A stretch of DNA of 64,000 nucleotides from G963674835 sp963674835 (GTDB taxonomy: Bacteria > Planctomycetota > Planctomycetia > Pirellulales > Thermoguttaceae). Shown here piece by piece: positions 7,437 through 16,276 of the stretch; within the stretch, counting starts at the first letter, position 1, and each line of letters starts with the position of its first letter. The notes beneath the pieces were generated by a model. The model searched no databases and was not told the DNA's origin. It was given only the letters and a program-made list of their open reading frames with translations. Position numbers and translations under genes: made by a program. The DNA is taken from positions 1,364,001 to 1,428,000 of the forward strand of contig CAXXKC010000002.1 in NCBI GenBank assembly GCA_963674835.2, in the 5' to 3' direction.

Positions 7437-8825
7437 CTAGGATGCGTCGGGCGGTGCGTCGATCGGCTCGTCGAGATAGGCGTTGGCGGCGTCGTTTCCG
7501 GTGAAACGTTCTTGTTCGGGATCCCACACGAGTTTTTGCCGCATGTGGATGGCGATGTGCCCCAGGTGGCACAGCGACGTGGTCCGGTGGCCGACTTCTT
7601 CGTCTTCGAGGGTGCGGCCGCCGCTTCGGACGGCGTCGATGAAGTCCTGCTTGTCGGACTTCAGGGGGAAGTGCGTTTCGGCGGGGCCAAGCTTCTCGTC
7701 CAGCAAGGATTTCGGCTCGGCGGCCAGTTCGGGTCCGTTTTGAGGCCCGAAGGCGGCGTAAATCCAGCCCTTGGTGCCCTGCAGCTTGACGTACGCCGTG
7801 GGCGTGCCGATGGCGCCTGAGACGGCCGGATTGCGGGTGTTCTCGTAGTGCATGGTGGCGCCGTCGGGGAAACGGTAGGTCACTTCGAGGCTTCTGAGCA
7901 CGTTCCACAGTCGGCCGGCGGGTGGCCAGACCCCGGTGCCTTCGACTTCGATGGGCCCGGTGCGCTCGGTGCCGTGCGCCCACTGGGCGATGTCGCAGAA
8001 GTGAGTACCCCAGTTGGTTATCATGCCGTCACAGTAGTTGAGCACGCGCATCCAGCCGGGACGGCCGAACTCCTTCAGGGGATGCACGCGGTCGACGGTG
8101 TAGGGTGCACGCGGCGCCGGGCCCTGCCACATCTCGTAATCGAAGCCTTCGGGCACGGGCATCTCGGACGGGGCGGGGCCGTCGACATCGTCGCCGGCCG
8201 GAACGCCGACCCAAATCGTCTGGATCTGTCCGATTCGTCCGTTGCGCACGAGCTCGGCCATGCGATGGAAACGCTCGTAGGACCGCATCTCGCTGTCGAC
8301 GCGGAACACGCGGTCGTACTTGCGCATTGCGGCGATGAGCGCCTGCCCTTCGGCGATGGTCCGCGTGATGGGTTTTTCCAGCGAGACGTGTTTGCCGGCC
8401 TCGGCGGCTGCGATGGCCAGGGGCGTGTGCCAGTGGTCGGGCGTCGAGATCATCACGGCGTCGAGGTCTTTCCGGGCCAACACATCATGGAAGTCGCCGT
8501 GGATGGCGCAGCCGTGATACTGACCGGATGGCTGGCCCTTGGCGTAGGCCTTCTCGACGAGTTGCTTGGCCTGGTCGAGTCGCCAGCGATCCACGTCGCA
8601 CACGGCGACGATCTGCACGTCCGGCATGCGGAGCAATTGGCGTCCGAGGTTGACGATGTAGGCTTGGCGTCCGACGCCGATCATTCCCAGCGTGATTCGC
8701 TCGTTGGCGGCCGCCCGGCCCTGCTTCCCAAGTGCCAGGGCGGGAACGATGATCGGTGCGGCAACCGTAGCCGCGCTGCAGCAACGTACGAAGTTCCGCC
8801 GGGATAGGGTTCGTTTGTTGGCCAT
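7437..8825 (-). CDS. Tat-exported Gfo/Idh/MocA oxidoreductase
   Basis: A 462-residue NAD(P)-dependent sugar or cyclitol oxidoreductase. The N-terminus carries a twin-arginine export signal (SRRNFV at residues 8-13, then a hydrophobic AATVAAPIIVPALAL stretch). The dinucleotide-binding motif is GMIGVG (47-52) and the family's EKP motif is at 150-152 (SLEKPIT). The pattern TPDHWHTPL is typical of planctomycete members. Tat export with cofactor bound is common for this family in Planctomycetes. It follows the heparinase-like gene by 28 bases on the same strand, so the two are probably co-transcribed, which suggests processing of lyase products outside the cytoplasm. The substrate is unknown. Confidence 0.9.
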   Translation of the reverse strand: MANKRTLSRRNFVRCCSAATVAAPIIVPALALGKQGRAAANERITLGMIGVGRQAYIVNLGRQLLRMPDVQIVAVCDVDRWRLDQAKQLVEKAYAKGQPSGQYHGCAIHGDFHDVLARKDLDAVMISTPDHWHTPLAIAAAEAGKHVSLEKPITRTIAEGQALIAAMRKYDRVFRVDSEMRSYERFHRMAELVRNGRIGQIQTIWVGVPAGDDVDGPAPSEMPVPEGFDYEMWQGPAPRAPYTVDRVHPLKEFGRPGWMRVLNYCDGMITNWGTHFCDIAQWAHGTERTGPIEVEGTGVWPPAGRLWNVLRSLEVTYRFPDGATMHYENTRNPAVSGAIGTPTAYVKLQGTKGWIYAAFGPQNGPELAAEPKSLLDEKLGPAETHFPLKSDKQDFIDAVRSGGRTLEDEEVGHRTTSLCHLGHIAIHMRQKLVWDPEQERFTGNDAANAYLDEPIDAPPDAS

Positions 8826-8853
8826 GCGTTGCCTCCTCGATTCGGGAGCTGAG

Positions 8854-10989
8854 TTATTTTGGGTATGTGAAGGTTGCGGTTTGTTGGCCGTGGATTGTGG
8901 TTCCGTGAACCATGGCGGCGGTTTCGGTGTCGGCGTAGCGTCGCAAGGTGCCGGCTTGGTCGGCGATCATTAGTCGGTCGATGCGGCCGTCGTTGAATCG
9001 AATCTCACACGCGGCTGCGTCGGTGCAGTTCTTGCCGCCGACGGTTACGGGCAGCCGTTTCACGGCCTCGATCGGCGATTTCTTCTTTGGCGGTATGGGG
9101 TACAAGACGGTGACAAGGTGCTGCGTGCCTTTGGCGCGCAGGCCGCAGATGGCGGTGGGGACGGGACGCCACGGATAGTTGGCCCAACCTTGTACGGGCT
9201 CGTCCTGGAGTCCCTTGACGAGTTCCACGGTCAGGCCGGAGGGGGCAACCGGCAAGAGGAGCAAGTTTGCCGTGTCGGCGTTTTGGGTGAGGACGGAGTT
9301 AGTGGTCGGGTCGATCTTGGCCTCTTCCGTATTGAGATGGAACAGCGATTCGTAGCGGTGCTCGTTGGCGTCGTTCGCCTGGAGCGTGTCGACGATGAGC
9401 CAGTAGTCGGGTTTGACGAAGAGGACGGCACGGGTGTGGACGACCGGGATCTCGCGTTTCGGTCCGTAGCCGGACTCGTAGCGACCTTGGGCGAAATCGA
9501 ACTTGTCCTGCGACACCCAAGGGTTGTCCAGCGGCGAGAAGGGCATGGGGAGGGTGCGCGTTTTCGGATCGCGGCGGCGGTTCTGGCCGTAGCCGTCGAC
9601 GCGAATCGTGTTGTGGCCGCGCGTCGACAGGACGTAGCGGCGCCAACGCGAATGGTCGTACATGTACGATCCGGCTTCGATCAACAGAGGCTGGCCGTAG
9701 GCACAGGCGATGACCTGGAGCTTGTCTTCGTGCTGATGTCCGGAACCGTAGGGGCCGGCATCGAGCAGCAGGTAGCGAGCATCCTTGTCCCAGCCGGAGC
9801 GCATCACGTAGTGACCGCTGTAGGGGAACGCGATGGAGGTCTTGGTGGGCTGTTGGCCTTCCTTTCCGCCGGTGGCCACCCAGAGGAAGTCTTTGCGGTT
9901 GGGGAAGTAGCCGTATCCGACGTTGAGGAACTTGGCTGGGGAGCTGTTCCCCGAATCGTTCAGCCCAGGCACCAGACCGTTGGGCATGACGGCATACGCC
10001 TGGTATTGGTACATGCTTTCGAGGTGCGCGAGGTAGTCGGCGGGCAGCTCGTCGGTGCGTCCGTTGAGCTTCAGCAGTTCGAGGACCGTGGCGAAATTCT
10101 TCAGCACCCAGTTGTTGTATCCAAGGGCCAACTCGATTTCCAAGCCGTCGGGGTAAACGTCGGTCTGCATTTGGCCGTAGAGACGTTGGATGCCGTGCTT
10201 GCGCCAGGTTTCGGCCTCGTCGAACTCGGGCAGCATGGTGCCCAGGACGACCAGAGCAGTCGATTCCATGGTGAGCCAGTTGCCGCTGGGCGTCGGCCAG
10301 CGATCGAGATGGCGGGCGTGCTCGACCCAGGATTTGAGGATGGTCACCAGGGCGTCGGCGTCGAGGGACTTCGAGGGCAGGATGCATTGCAGCGTGTTGG
10401 GCCAGGTGTCGCCGGCACGGCACGCCGTGTTGAGCGTTTCCCACGCGTGGTGATAGGGGGAATTGCCCGACCGGTCGAGCAGCACGGGGCAATCGTTGAT
10501 CCAGTCGAGCGTTTGGGCAACGATTTCAGCCGCGTATTTCTCCTCGCCGGTTGCCAGGTATGCCTCCCTCAGCGCGCGGAAATGAAAATGGCGGTTCAAG
10601 CTGGCGTTCCATTCAAGCGTGGCCGACTCGCCCTCCGACATCTGGCTGCTGGACCAGTCGATGTTCGGGCCGAGGTCGTAGATTTTGGATTGCCACGTCC
10701 ACCGGTGCGCGAGAAGGGCGTCGGCGTCGGACGTATCGGGCCGGCTCTTCGGCGCGACGGGGGGCGCGGTTTGCATGACGAACCAGCGAGGCGCCGGCCG
10801 TTGCTTGAAGTACTGGCAGAAAGCGGCGCGTGCGGCCGGCCAGTCGTGACGGTCGACGGCGGCCTGGACCTGTTCGAGCCCGGGGCGTTTGAGATCGAGC
10901 TTGGCGAAGAACTCGGCGTCGGTGATGCGCGGCCCGGTCTGTGCGGCGAGCAGCGCGAGAGCGACGGTGCACCCGATCCAAGGCGACAT
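8854..10989 (-). CDS. Secreted heparinase II/III-family polysaccharide lyase
   Basis: A 711-residue protein with a signal peptide (hydrophobic run ending near AAQTG). The N-terminal half is alpha-helical toroid-like: tryptophan-rich blocks such as HRWTWQSKIYDLGPNIDW and HAWETLNTACRAGDTW. The C-terminal half carries the heparinase II/III beta-sandwich hallmark GSGHQHEDKLQVIA followed by SRWRRYVLSTRGHNTIRVDG. It should cleave uronate-containing glycans by beta-elimination. The start at 10989 has AGGAGG seven bases upstream; the frame is open 17 codons beyond. A promoter sits at 11043-11071. It leads a probable operon with the oxidoreductase at 7437. Confidence 0.86.
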   Translation of the reverse strand: MSPWIGCTVALALLAAQTGPRITDAEFFAKLDLKRPGLEQVQAAVDRHDWPAARAAFCQYFKQRPAPRWFVMQTAPPVAPKSRPDTSDADALLAHRWTWQSKIYDLGPNIDWSSSQMSEGESATLEWNASLNRHFHFRALREAYLATGEEKYAAEIVAQTLDWINDCPVLLDRSGNSPYHHAWETLNTACRAGDTWPNTLQCILPSKSLDADALVTILKSWVEHARHLDRWPTPSGNWLTMESTALVVLGTMLPEFDEAETWRKHGIQRLYGQMQTDVYPDGLEIELALGYNNWVLKNFATVLELLKLNGRTDELPADYLAHLESMYQYQAYAVMPNGLVPGLNDSGNSSPAKFLNVGYGYFPNRKDFLWVATGGKEGQQPTKTSIAFPYSGHYVMRSGWDKDARYLLLDAGPYGSGHQHEDKLQVIACAYGQPLLIEAGSYMYDHSRWRRYVLSTRGHNTIRVDGYGQNRRRDPKTRTLPMPFSPLDNPWVSQDKFDFAQGRYESGYGPKREIPVVHTRAVLFVKPDYWLIVDTLQANDANEHRYESLFHLNTEEAKIDPTTNSVLTQNADTANLLLLPVAPSGLTVELVKGLQDEPVQGWANYPWRPVPTAICGLRAKGTQHLVTVLYPIPPKKKSPIEAVKRLPVTVGGKNCTDAAACEIRFNDGRIDRLMIADQAGTLRRYADTETAAMVHGTTIHGQQTATFTYPK

Positions 10990-11042
10990 GGCAAGCCTCC
11001 TGTTCGCATGATCTGACGGCCGTTTGACGCCGGCGAGCACCC

Positions 11043-11071
11043 ATTATGTTCGATAGCGCATGGCGGGGCAA
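11043..11071 (-). promoter_or_regulatory. Promoter of the heparinase-like operon
   Basis: On the minus strand TTGCCC (11066-11071), 17-base spacer, CATAAT (11043-11048). It lies 54 bases upstream of the heparinase-like start and back to back with a plus-strand promoter at 11087-11114. Confidence 0.5.
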
Positions 11072-11086
11072 ATCGACCGTTCTTTC

Positions 11087-11114
11087 TTGCTGTGGGGGTG
11101 GGGTATGGTAGAAT
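11087..11114 (+). promoter_or_regulatory. Promoter of the SGNH / di-haem operon
   Basis: TTGCTG (11087-11092), 16-base spacer, TAGAAT (11109-11114). A transcript starting near 11121 rules out the in-frame ATGs at 11092 and 11113 and supports translation of the esterase from 11167. Confidence 0.5.
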
Positions 11115-11166
11115 GGTCGTTGAGCAGGGGCTGCCTGTGTCATCCTCCCAACCCGACGGCCAACCG

Positions 11167-11946
11167 ATGCCCCGCCATCCACTTCGCCGACCGATTCGTT
11201 TGTTCCGCGCGGCGCTTGTCATCGTCGCATGCTTGTGTGCTGGTGCGGCGTTTGCGCAGGGGAAGTCGGCCGTGCGCACAATCGTGGCATTCGGCGACTC
11301 GACGACCGCACCGCGGGAAGTGGACGGGCAGCCACTGGTGGTGTATGCGGACGTGCTGAGGAAGGACTTGCCCGGCAAGGGAGTCGACGCGCGGGTGATC
11401 AATGCCGGTGTGCCCGGCAATACGACAGACGACGCCAGGAAACGATTCCAGCACGACGTGCTTGCCAAGAATCCGGACCTGGTTGTCGTGCAGTTCGGCG
11501 CGAACGACTCGGCGATCGACGTCTGGCGAAATCCGCCGGCCACGGCTCCGCGGGTGGACATCGATCGGTATGAGGCGAATCTTCGCGGGTTCGTCGCGGA
11601 GCTTCGGCGGCACGGCGCCCGTGTAATTCTGATGACGCCCGATCCGTTTCGGTGGACGGATAAGCTCAAGAGCCTCTACGGGAAACCGCCCTACGATCCG
11701 AACGATCCGGACGGGTTCAACCTGTTGCTGAAGAAGTACGCCGAGGTGGTGCGCCGCGTCGCTCGCGAAGAGAAGGTTCCCCTGGTCGATACGTACGCGG
11801 CGTTCGGCGAATACGGTCGTGGCGAGAAGCAATCGGTCGACGACTTGCTGCTGGACGGCATGCATCCCAACGACCGCGGGCACCGCATGGTTGCGGAGTT
11901 GTTGCTTGCGGAAATCGTCAAGACAATCGAAGGGCCAGAACGATGA
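11167..11946 (+). CDS. Secreted SGNH/GDSL hydrolase
   Basis: A 259-residue esterase-like protein with an arginine-rich N-terminus and signal peptide (cut near AFAQG). The SGNH blocks are all visible: block I FGDST with nucleophile Ser45, block II Gly81 in NAGVPGNT, block III GAND with Asn113, and block V DGMHPND with Asp230 and His233. It could remove acetyl or other ester groups from polysaccharides. Its stop overlaps the start of the next gene (ATGA at 11943-11946), so translation of the two is coupled. No clear ribosome site precedes 11167; this start is chosen from the signal peptide and promoter position. Confidence 0.86.
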   Translation: MPRHPLRRPIRLFRAALVIVACLCAGAAFAQGKSAVRTIVAFGDSTTAPREVDGQPLVVYADVLRKDLPGKGVDARVINAGVPGNTTDDARKRFQHDVLAKNPDLVVVQFGANDSAIDVWRNPPATAPRVDIDRYEANLRGFVAELRRHGARVILMTPDPFRWTDKLKSLYGKPPYDPNDPDGFNLLLKKYAEVVRRVAREEKVPLVDTYAAFGEYGRGEKQSVDDLLLDGMHPNDRGHRMVAELLLAEIVKTIEGPER

Positions 11947-14900
11947 ACGGTCTTGTGCTCGGCTGGTGTGCGGCCGCACTGGTGGCGGTAGGCGATCCCC
12001 AGATCCGCTCCGATCAACCTTATGCGGTTGCGTTTCCCGCTCAGCAGGCGAAGTACGTGCGGCTGTTGATCCATGAGACGACCGGCGGGCAGCCGTGCGT
12101 GGACGAGCTGGAGGTGTATGGCCCGGACGGCAAGAAGAACTTGGCGTTGGCGACGGAGGGAGCCAAGGCGTCGTCGTCGTCGTGCTTGTCGGGGTATCCG
12201 CAGCACCGAACGGAACACCTCAACGACGGGCAATACGGTAACGCTTACAGTTGGATCCCCAACGGCACGGAAGGCCAGTGGGCGCAGATCGAGCTGCCAC
12301 GGGCGACCGAGGTTGCCCGGGTGGTGCTGTCGCGCGATCGGCAGCGGCAGTACGCGGACCGTGTGCCGATTCGGTTCGATATCCAGGTTTCGCTGGACGG
12401 AAACCAGTGGAAGACCATGCGCCAGATTGCCACCCGGGCCGTGCCTGTGGCGGTGAGCCGGCGCTCGGACGGTTTCGCCGGCATCGTTCCGGGGCCGCCT
12501 GCGCCGCCGGGACAGGAGGAGAGCAAGGATCTGGCGGTCGATCTGGTTGCGGCCGAGAAAGATGAAGTGGGGTTGGTCAACCTGGCGCGGAGCGCGCAGG
12601 CGAAGGCGTCGGCGTCGTCGCTGCTGCCGGGACACGCCAAGCATCAGATCGCGCATTTGAATGACGGTTTGGCCGGCAACGAGCATAGCTGGATCAGCAA
12701 CGGGGAGCCTTCGTGGGCCGAGATCGATCTGGGGGATGTCTACTGGGTCTGCCACGTGGCGCTGGGCAGCGATCGCAGCGGGCAGTACCGGGATCGGGCC
12801 CCGGCGGACTTCTCGATTCTGACGGCGACGAAGTACGACGCGAAGTCGGAGTCGCCGACCTGGACGACCGTCTATCGACAGTCGGGCGAGCCGGCGGTGC
12901 ACGATCGCAAGTCGTTCCGTTTCCAGCCGGTTCAGGCACGTTGGGTGCGGATCGCGCTGCGGGGCGCCGGAGGGTCGGAAGGGAGAATCGACGAGATCGA
13001 GGTTTTCGGCCAGAAAGACCCGATTCCGGCAGACAAGATCGGCCGTATGACAGACGCGCCGTTGGCTTTGGATTCGGAGTTAAGCGAGCGGCAGTTGCGA
13101 GATGCGTTTCTGGCGGAAGAGCACGCATGGCTGAAGACGTACGGCCGCGCCGACCTGAGTCCGCGACTGGTTCCGTACAACGGGCGCGTGCAAGAGTATC
13201 CGCACCACGTGGGCGACGACGTTTTGCCGCTGCCGCCGCTTTCGCAGTCCCCCAAGATCGACGGCAAGCTGGACGATTCGTGCTGGGCGGCCGCTTCGCG
13301 CGGCGTGGCGCGTGTGGCGTGGCCGTACGACTTCGGCACGGGGCCGCTGATCGAGTGTGCCGTGCAGGCGGGTCGTTTCGGCGATGACCTCGTGCTGGCT
13401 GTTCGGACGAACCGGCTGTTGAGCAGCCACGTGGCGGTCGTTTCGACGACAGACGGTCAGGGCTGCGGGGTGTTGGCCGCGACGAAGACGGGCGTGGTTT
13501 TCAATCAGTACGAGCCGGACGGGCAAGGGATGAAACTGGCGGCCGCCAAGGCGGTGGAGGGTGCGTCGGATGCGTCGCTGACGACGTGGGAATTTCGTCT
13601 GCCGTTGGCGTGGTTCCCCGACTGGAAAGAGAAAGGGATTCGCGTCGGCCTGGGCATGGGCGGGAAGCATACGGCCGCCATCGGGCGCCCGGTGACGTTT
13701 CTACCATCGCCGCTGGCCTTGGCGGAAGTGACGCCGTGCCGCAATGGGGAGTTCCAGGTGCGTCTGTCGTTGGCCGGCGACGCGAAGCCGGTAACCTTGC
13801 ACGGGACTCAGGGGCCGTTGGCCGACGGCGTGTCGCTGGCTGCCGGCGAGTCGAAGACGATCACGGTCAAGGCGGACGGAGGGCCTGTAGGGCCGCAGTG
13901 CGAGTTGGCGGTCGATGCGGGAGACCTGGGAGCATATCAATTGCACCTGTTCCGCTACGATCCGCTGGAGCGCACATTGACGCTGATGGAGGAGGTGGCC
14001 GACCGCTTGGCGGCCAAGGGATTGGACGTGACAGCCGAGCGCGCCGAGGTGGAAACGTTCCGCAAACAGCAGCAAGGCTTCTTATCGGCGGCGACACCCA
14101 ACCCGGCGGCCGAGCGCGAGGCGTTTGCGGCGGCTCGGGCGGCGAAGCGGAAGCTGTTCTTCCGGCAGTCGGAGTTGGAGCCGATCGGGAATATCCTGTT
14201 TGTGAAGCGGCATGCGTTCGAGCCGTCGCACAACTACAGCGTGTTGTTGGACTCGCGCTGGCGTCCGGGCGGCAGCGTATGCCGGCTGGAGATTCCGCGC
14301 ACGGAGGGACGATTCGAGCCGGCCAAGGCGAAGTTGGTCGAGCTGTTCAACGCGGGCGAGGGCATTGCGCGCAACCCGATGGCCAGTTTCGACCTGTCGA
14401 AGATCTACTTCGGCTACCGGCCGTCGCAGAAGGGCTTCTATCACGTGTTCGAGATGGATCCCAACGGCAGCGGACTGAAGCAACTGACGGACGGCCCGTT
14501 TCACGATTACTGGCCGTGCCCCTTGCCCGACGGAAGTTTGGCCTTCATCGGCACGCGCTGCACGTCGCGCTACCTATGTTGGCGACCGCAGGTGGCCGTG
14601 CTCTTCCGCATGAACGCCGACGGATCGGATATCCGGCCGCTGTCGTACGCGAACCTTAGCGAGTGGGCGCCGTCGGTGATGTCGGACGGGCGGATCATCT
14701 GGACGCGGTCGGAGTATCTGGACAAGGGGGCCGATTTCAGCCACACGCTATGGGCGATTCGGCCTGACGGGACGGCTCCGGAATTGGTGTTCGGCAACAC
14801 AATCATCCAGCCGAACGGCTACGCGAACGGTCGCGAAGTGCCAGGCACTCACGAGATCTGCTGCACGCTGATTTCGCACTTCGGCGATTTGAACGGTCCG

Positions 14901-16100
14901 ATCGCCCTGGTGGACATCGACAAGGGGCGATTCAATCCGAAGGCCATTACGAGCATCACGCCGGAGGTGCCCTGGCCGGGAATGTGGCCGAAGGAAGAGT
15001 GTTTCCGCGACCCGATGCCGATCGCGAAGGACTTGTTCCTCTGCTCGCACGCTCCGCAGGGGCAGTTCGGCTTGTACGTGATCGACCGCTTTGGCAACCG
15101 CGAGGTGCTGTACCTGGATCCGGCAATCGGCAGCATGTGCCCGACGCCGTACCGGAAGGTGTCGACGCCGCCGGTGCTGCACGACATGCTCACCGAAACG
15201 CCCATCGAGCAGCAGCCCGATATGGGACAGTTCGTGCTGGCCGATGTGTATGCGGGCCTGGCACCGACGGTTCCGCGCGGCAAGGTGAAGTACATCCGCG
15301 TGGTCGAAGAGGTACGGGCGCACCTGGATCGCCTGCCCAGTGGCGAGTATCGCAAGGACCACGAGCCGTTCTTGCACTTCTACGCAGCGCCGGTCGACCT
15401 AGTGAGCGGACCGTACGGTTGGCCGTCGTACGTGGCCAAGGCCCCGTGGGGACTGGCGCCGGTCGAAGAGGATGGGTCGGCCAATTTCATGGCACCCGCG
15501 GGCAAGACGCTGTATTTTCAGGCACTGGATGAGAATCTGAACGAACTGCAGCGGATGCGGAGCGTGGTGCAGCTTCAGCCCGGCGAGCAGCGCAGTTGCA
15601 TCGGCTGCCACGAAGATCGCCGGCAGGCCCCACCGACGCACGCCGCATTGGCGCTGCGACGGGCGCCGAGCCACTTGGAGCCGCCGCCGTGGGGCGCCGG
15701 GCCGTTTTCGTACGAGAAGGTCGTGCAACCGGTGTGGGACGCGAAGTGCGTGCAGTGCCACAACGCGGCCGACGCGCACAAGATCGACCTGACCGGCACG
15801 CTGGATGCGAACCGAGTGCCGTCGTCGTACAAGACGTTGATCCAGCAAGGGTGGGTACACTATCTGGATCTCGGCTGGAACTCGGGCGGCAACGAGCTGC
15901 GTCGACCGATGACGTTCGGCACCGTGCAGAGCAAGCTGTTCACGGTGTTGGACAAGGGGCACTACGGTGTGGAGCTATCGCGCGAGGATCTGCACCGGAT
16001 CAAGTGCTGGATCGACATCAACTGCCCTCTTTGGCCGGACTACATCCAGCGCGATCTGCGCCCGGCCAGCGCGAAGGCGGGTGCGGTTGGGGCGGAGTGA
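11943..16100 (+). CDS. Giant secreted protein: discoidin domains, HzsA-like propeller, di-haem C-terminus
   Basis: A 1385-residue protein beginning with a short signal-like segment. Residues ~25-175 and ~205-365 look like two F5/8 type C (discoidin) carbohydrate-binding domains with the paired pattern HLNDG...SWI. Residues ~430-600 resemble a CBM9-type domain (KIDGKLDDSCWAAA). From ~735 the segment NILFVKRHAFEPSHNY and the following propeller with DPNGSGLKQLTDGP and SDGRIIWTRSEY motifs resemble the hydrazine synthase alpha-subunit family. The C-terminus has two haem motifs, CIGCH (Cys1219) and CVQCH (Cys1269). It probably binds glycans and handles electrons at the cell surface. Hydrazine synthesis is not implied: no partner subunits are present. 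It is coupled to the SGNH hydrolase by an ATGA overlap. Confidence 0.75.
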   Translation: MNGLVLGWCAAALVAVGDPQIRSDQPYAVAFPAQQAKYVRLLIHETTGGQPCVDELEVYGPDGKKNLALATEGAKASSSSCLSGYPQHRTEHLNDGQYGNAYSWIPNGTEGQWAQIELPRATEVARVVLSRDRQRQYADRVPIRFDIQVSLDGNQWKTMRQIATRAVPVAVSRRSDGFAGIVPGPPAPPGQEESKDLAVDLVAAEKDEVGLVNLARSAQAKASASSLLPGHAKHQIAHLNDGLAGNEHSWISNGEPSWAEIDLGDVYWVCHVALGSDRSGQYRDRAPADFSILTATKYDAKSESPTWTTVYRQSGEPAVHDRKSFRFQPVQARWVRIALRGAGGSEGRIDEIEVFGQKDPIPADKIGRMTDAPLALDSELSERQLRDAFLAEEHAWLKTYGRADLSPRLVPYNGRVQEYPHHVGDDVLPLPPLSQSPKIDGKLDDSCWAAASRGVARVAWPYDFGTGPLIECAVQAGRFGDDLVLAVRTNRLLSSHVAVVSTTDGQGCGVLAATKTGVVFNQYEPDGQGMKLAAAKAVEGASDASLTTWEFRLPLAWFPDWKEKGIRVGLGMGGKHTAAIGRPVTFLPSPLALAEVTPCRNGEFQVRLSLAGDAKPVTLHGTQGPLADGVSLAAGESKTITVKADGGPVGPQCELAVDAGDLGAYQLHLFRYDPLERTLTLMEEVADRLAAKGLDVTAERAEVETFRKQQQGFLSAATPNPAAEREAFAAARAAKRKLFFRQSELEPIGNILFVKRHAFEPSHNYSVLLDSRWRPGGSVCRLEIPRTEGRFEPAKAKLVELFNAGEGIARNPMASFDLSKIYFGYRPSQKGFYHVFEMDPNGSGLKQLTDGPFHDYWPCPLPDGSLAFIGTRCTSRYLCWRPQVAVLFRMNADGSDIRPLSYANLSEWAPSVMSDGRIIWTRSEYLDKGADFSHTLWAIRPDGTAPELVFGNTIIQPNGYANGREVPGTHEICCTLISHFGDLNGPIALVDIDKGRFNPKAITSITPEVPWPGMWPKEECFRDPMPIAKDLFLCSHAPQGQFGLYVIDRFGNREVLYLDPAIGSMCPTPYRKVSTPPVLHDMLTETPIEQQPDMGQFVLADVYAGLAPTVPRGKVKYIRVVEEVRAHLDRLPSGEYRKDHEPFLHFYAAPVDLVSGPYGWPSYVAKAPWGLAPVEEDGSANFMAPAGKTLYFQALDENLNELQRMRSVVQLQPGEQRSCIGCHEDRRQAPPTHAALALRRAPSHLEPPPWGAGPFSYEKVVQPVWDAKCVQCHNAADAHKIDLTGTLDANRVPSSYKTLIQQGWVHYLDLGWNSGGNELRRPMTFGTVQSKLFTVLDKGHYGVELSREDLHRIKCWIDINCPLWPDYIQRDLRPASAKAGAVGAE

Positions 16101-16276
16101 TTCCTGCGAAATGTGGACGAACTGGGTTGCCAGATCGTTGACATGGAACGCCGTTTCGGAGTACCCTTGGAGCGGAAATCTGCCCATTCTGGCGGCGGAT
16201 TGAATGGCCATATTTCGGGGATGTTTTGTGCTGTTCTTCGGAGGCCAGCCGCTGGCCGAGTCGCAGGAGGTCCATG

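Noticed and set aside
9118..11016. 632-codon plus-strand frame opposite the heparinase-like gene
   Set aside because: No signal, no motif; the minus strand holds the heparinase signature and ribosome site.
11943..16100. Interpretation as true hydrazine synthase of anammox
   Set aside because: No beta/gamma subunits or hydrazine dehydrogenase are near, and the fusion with discoidin domains argues for another role.
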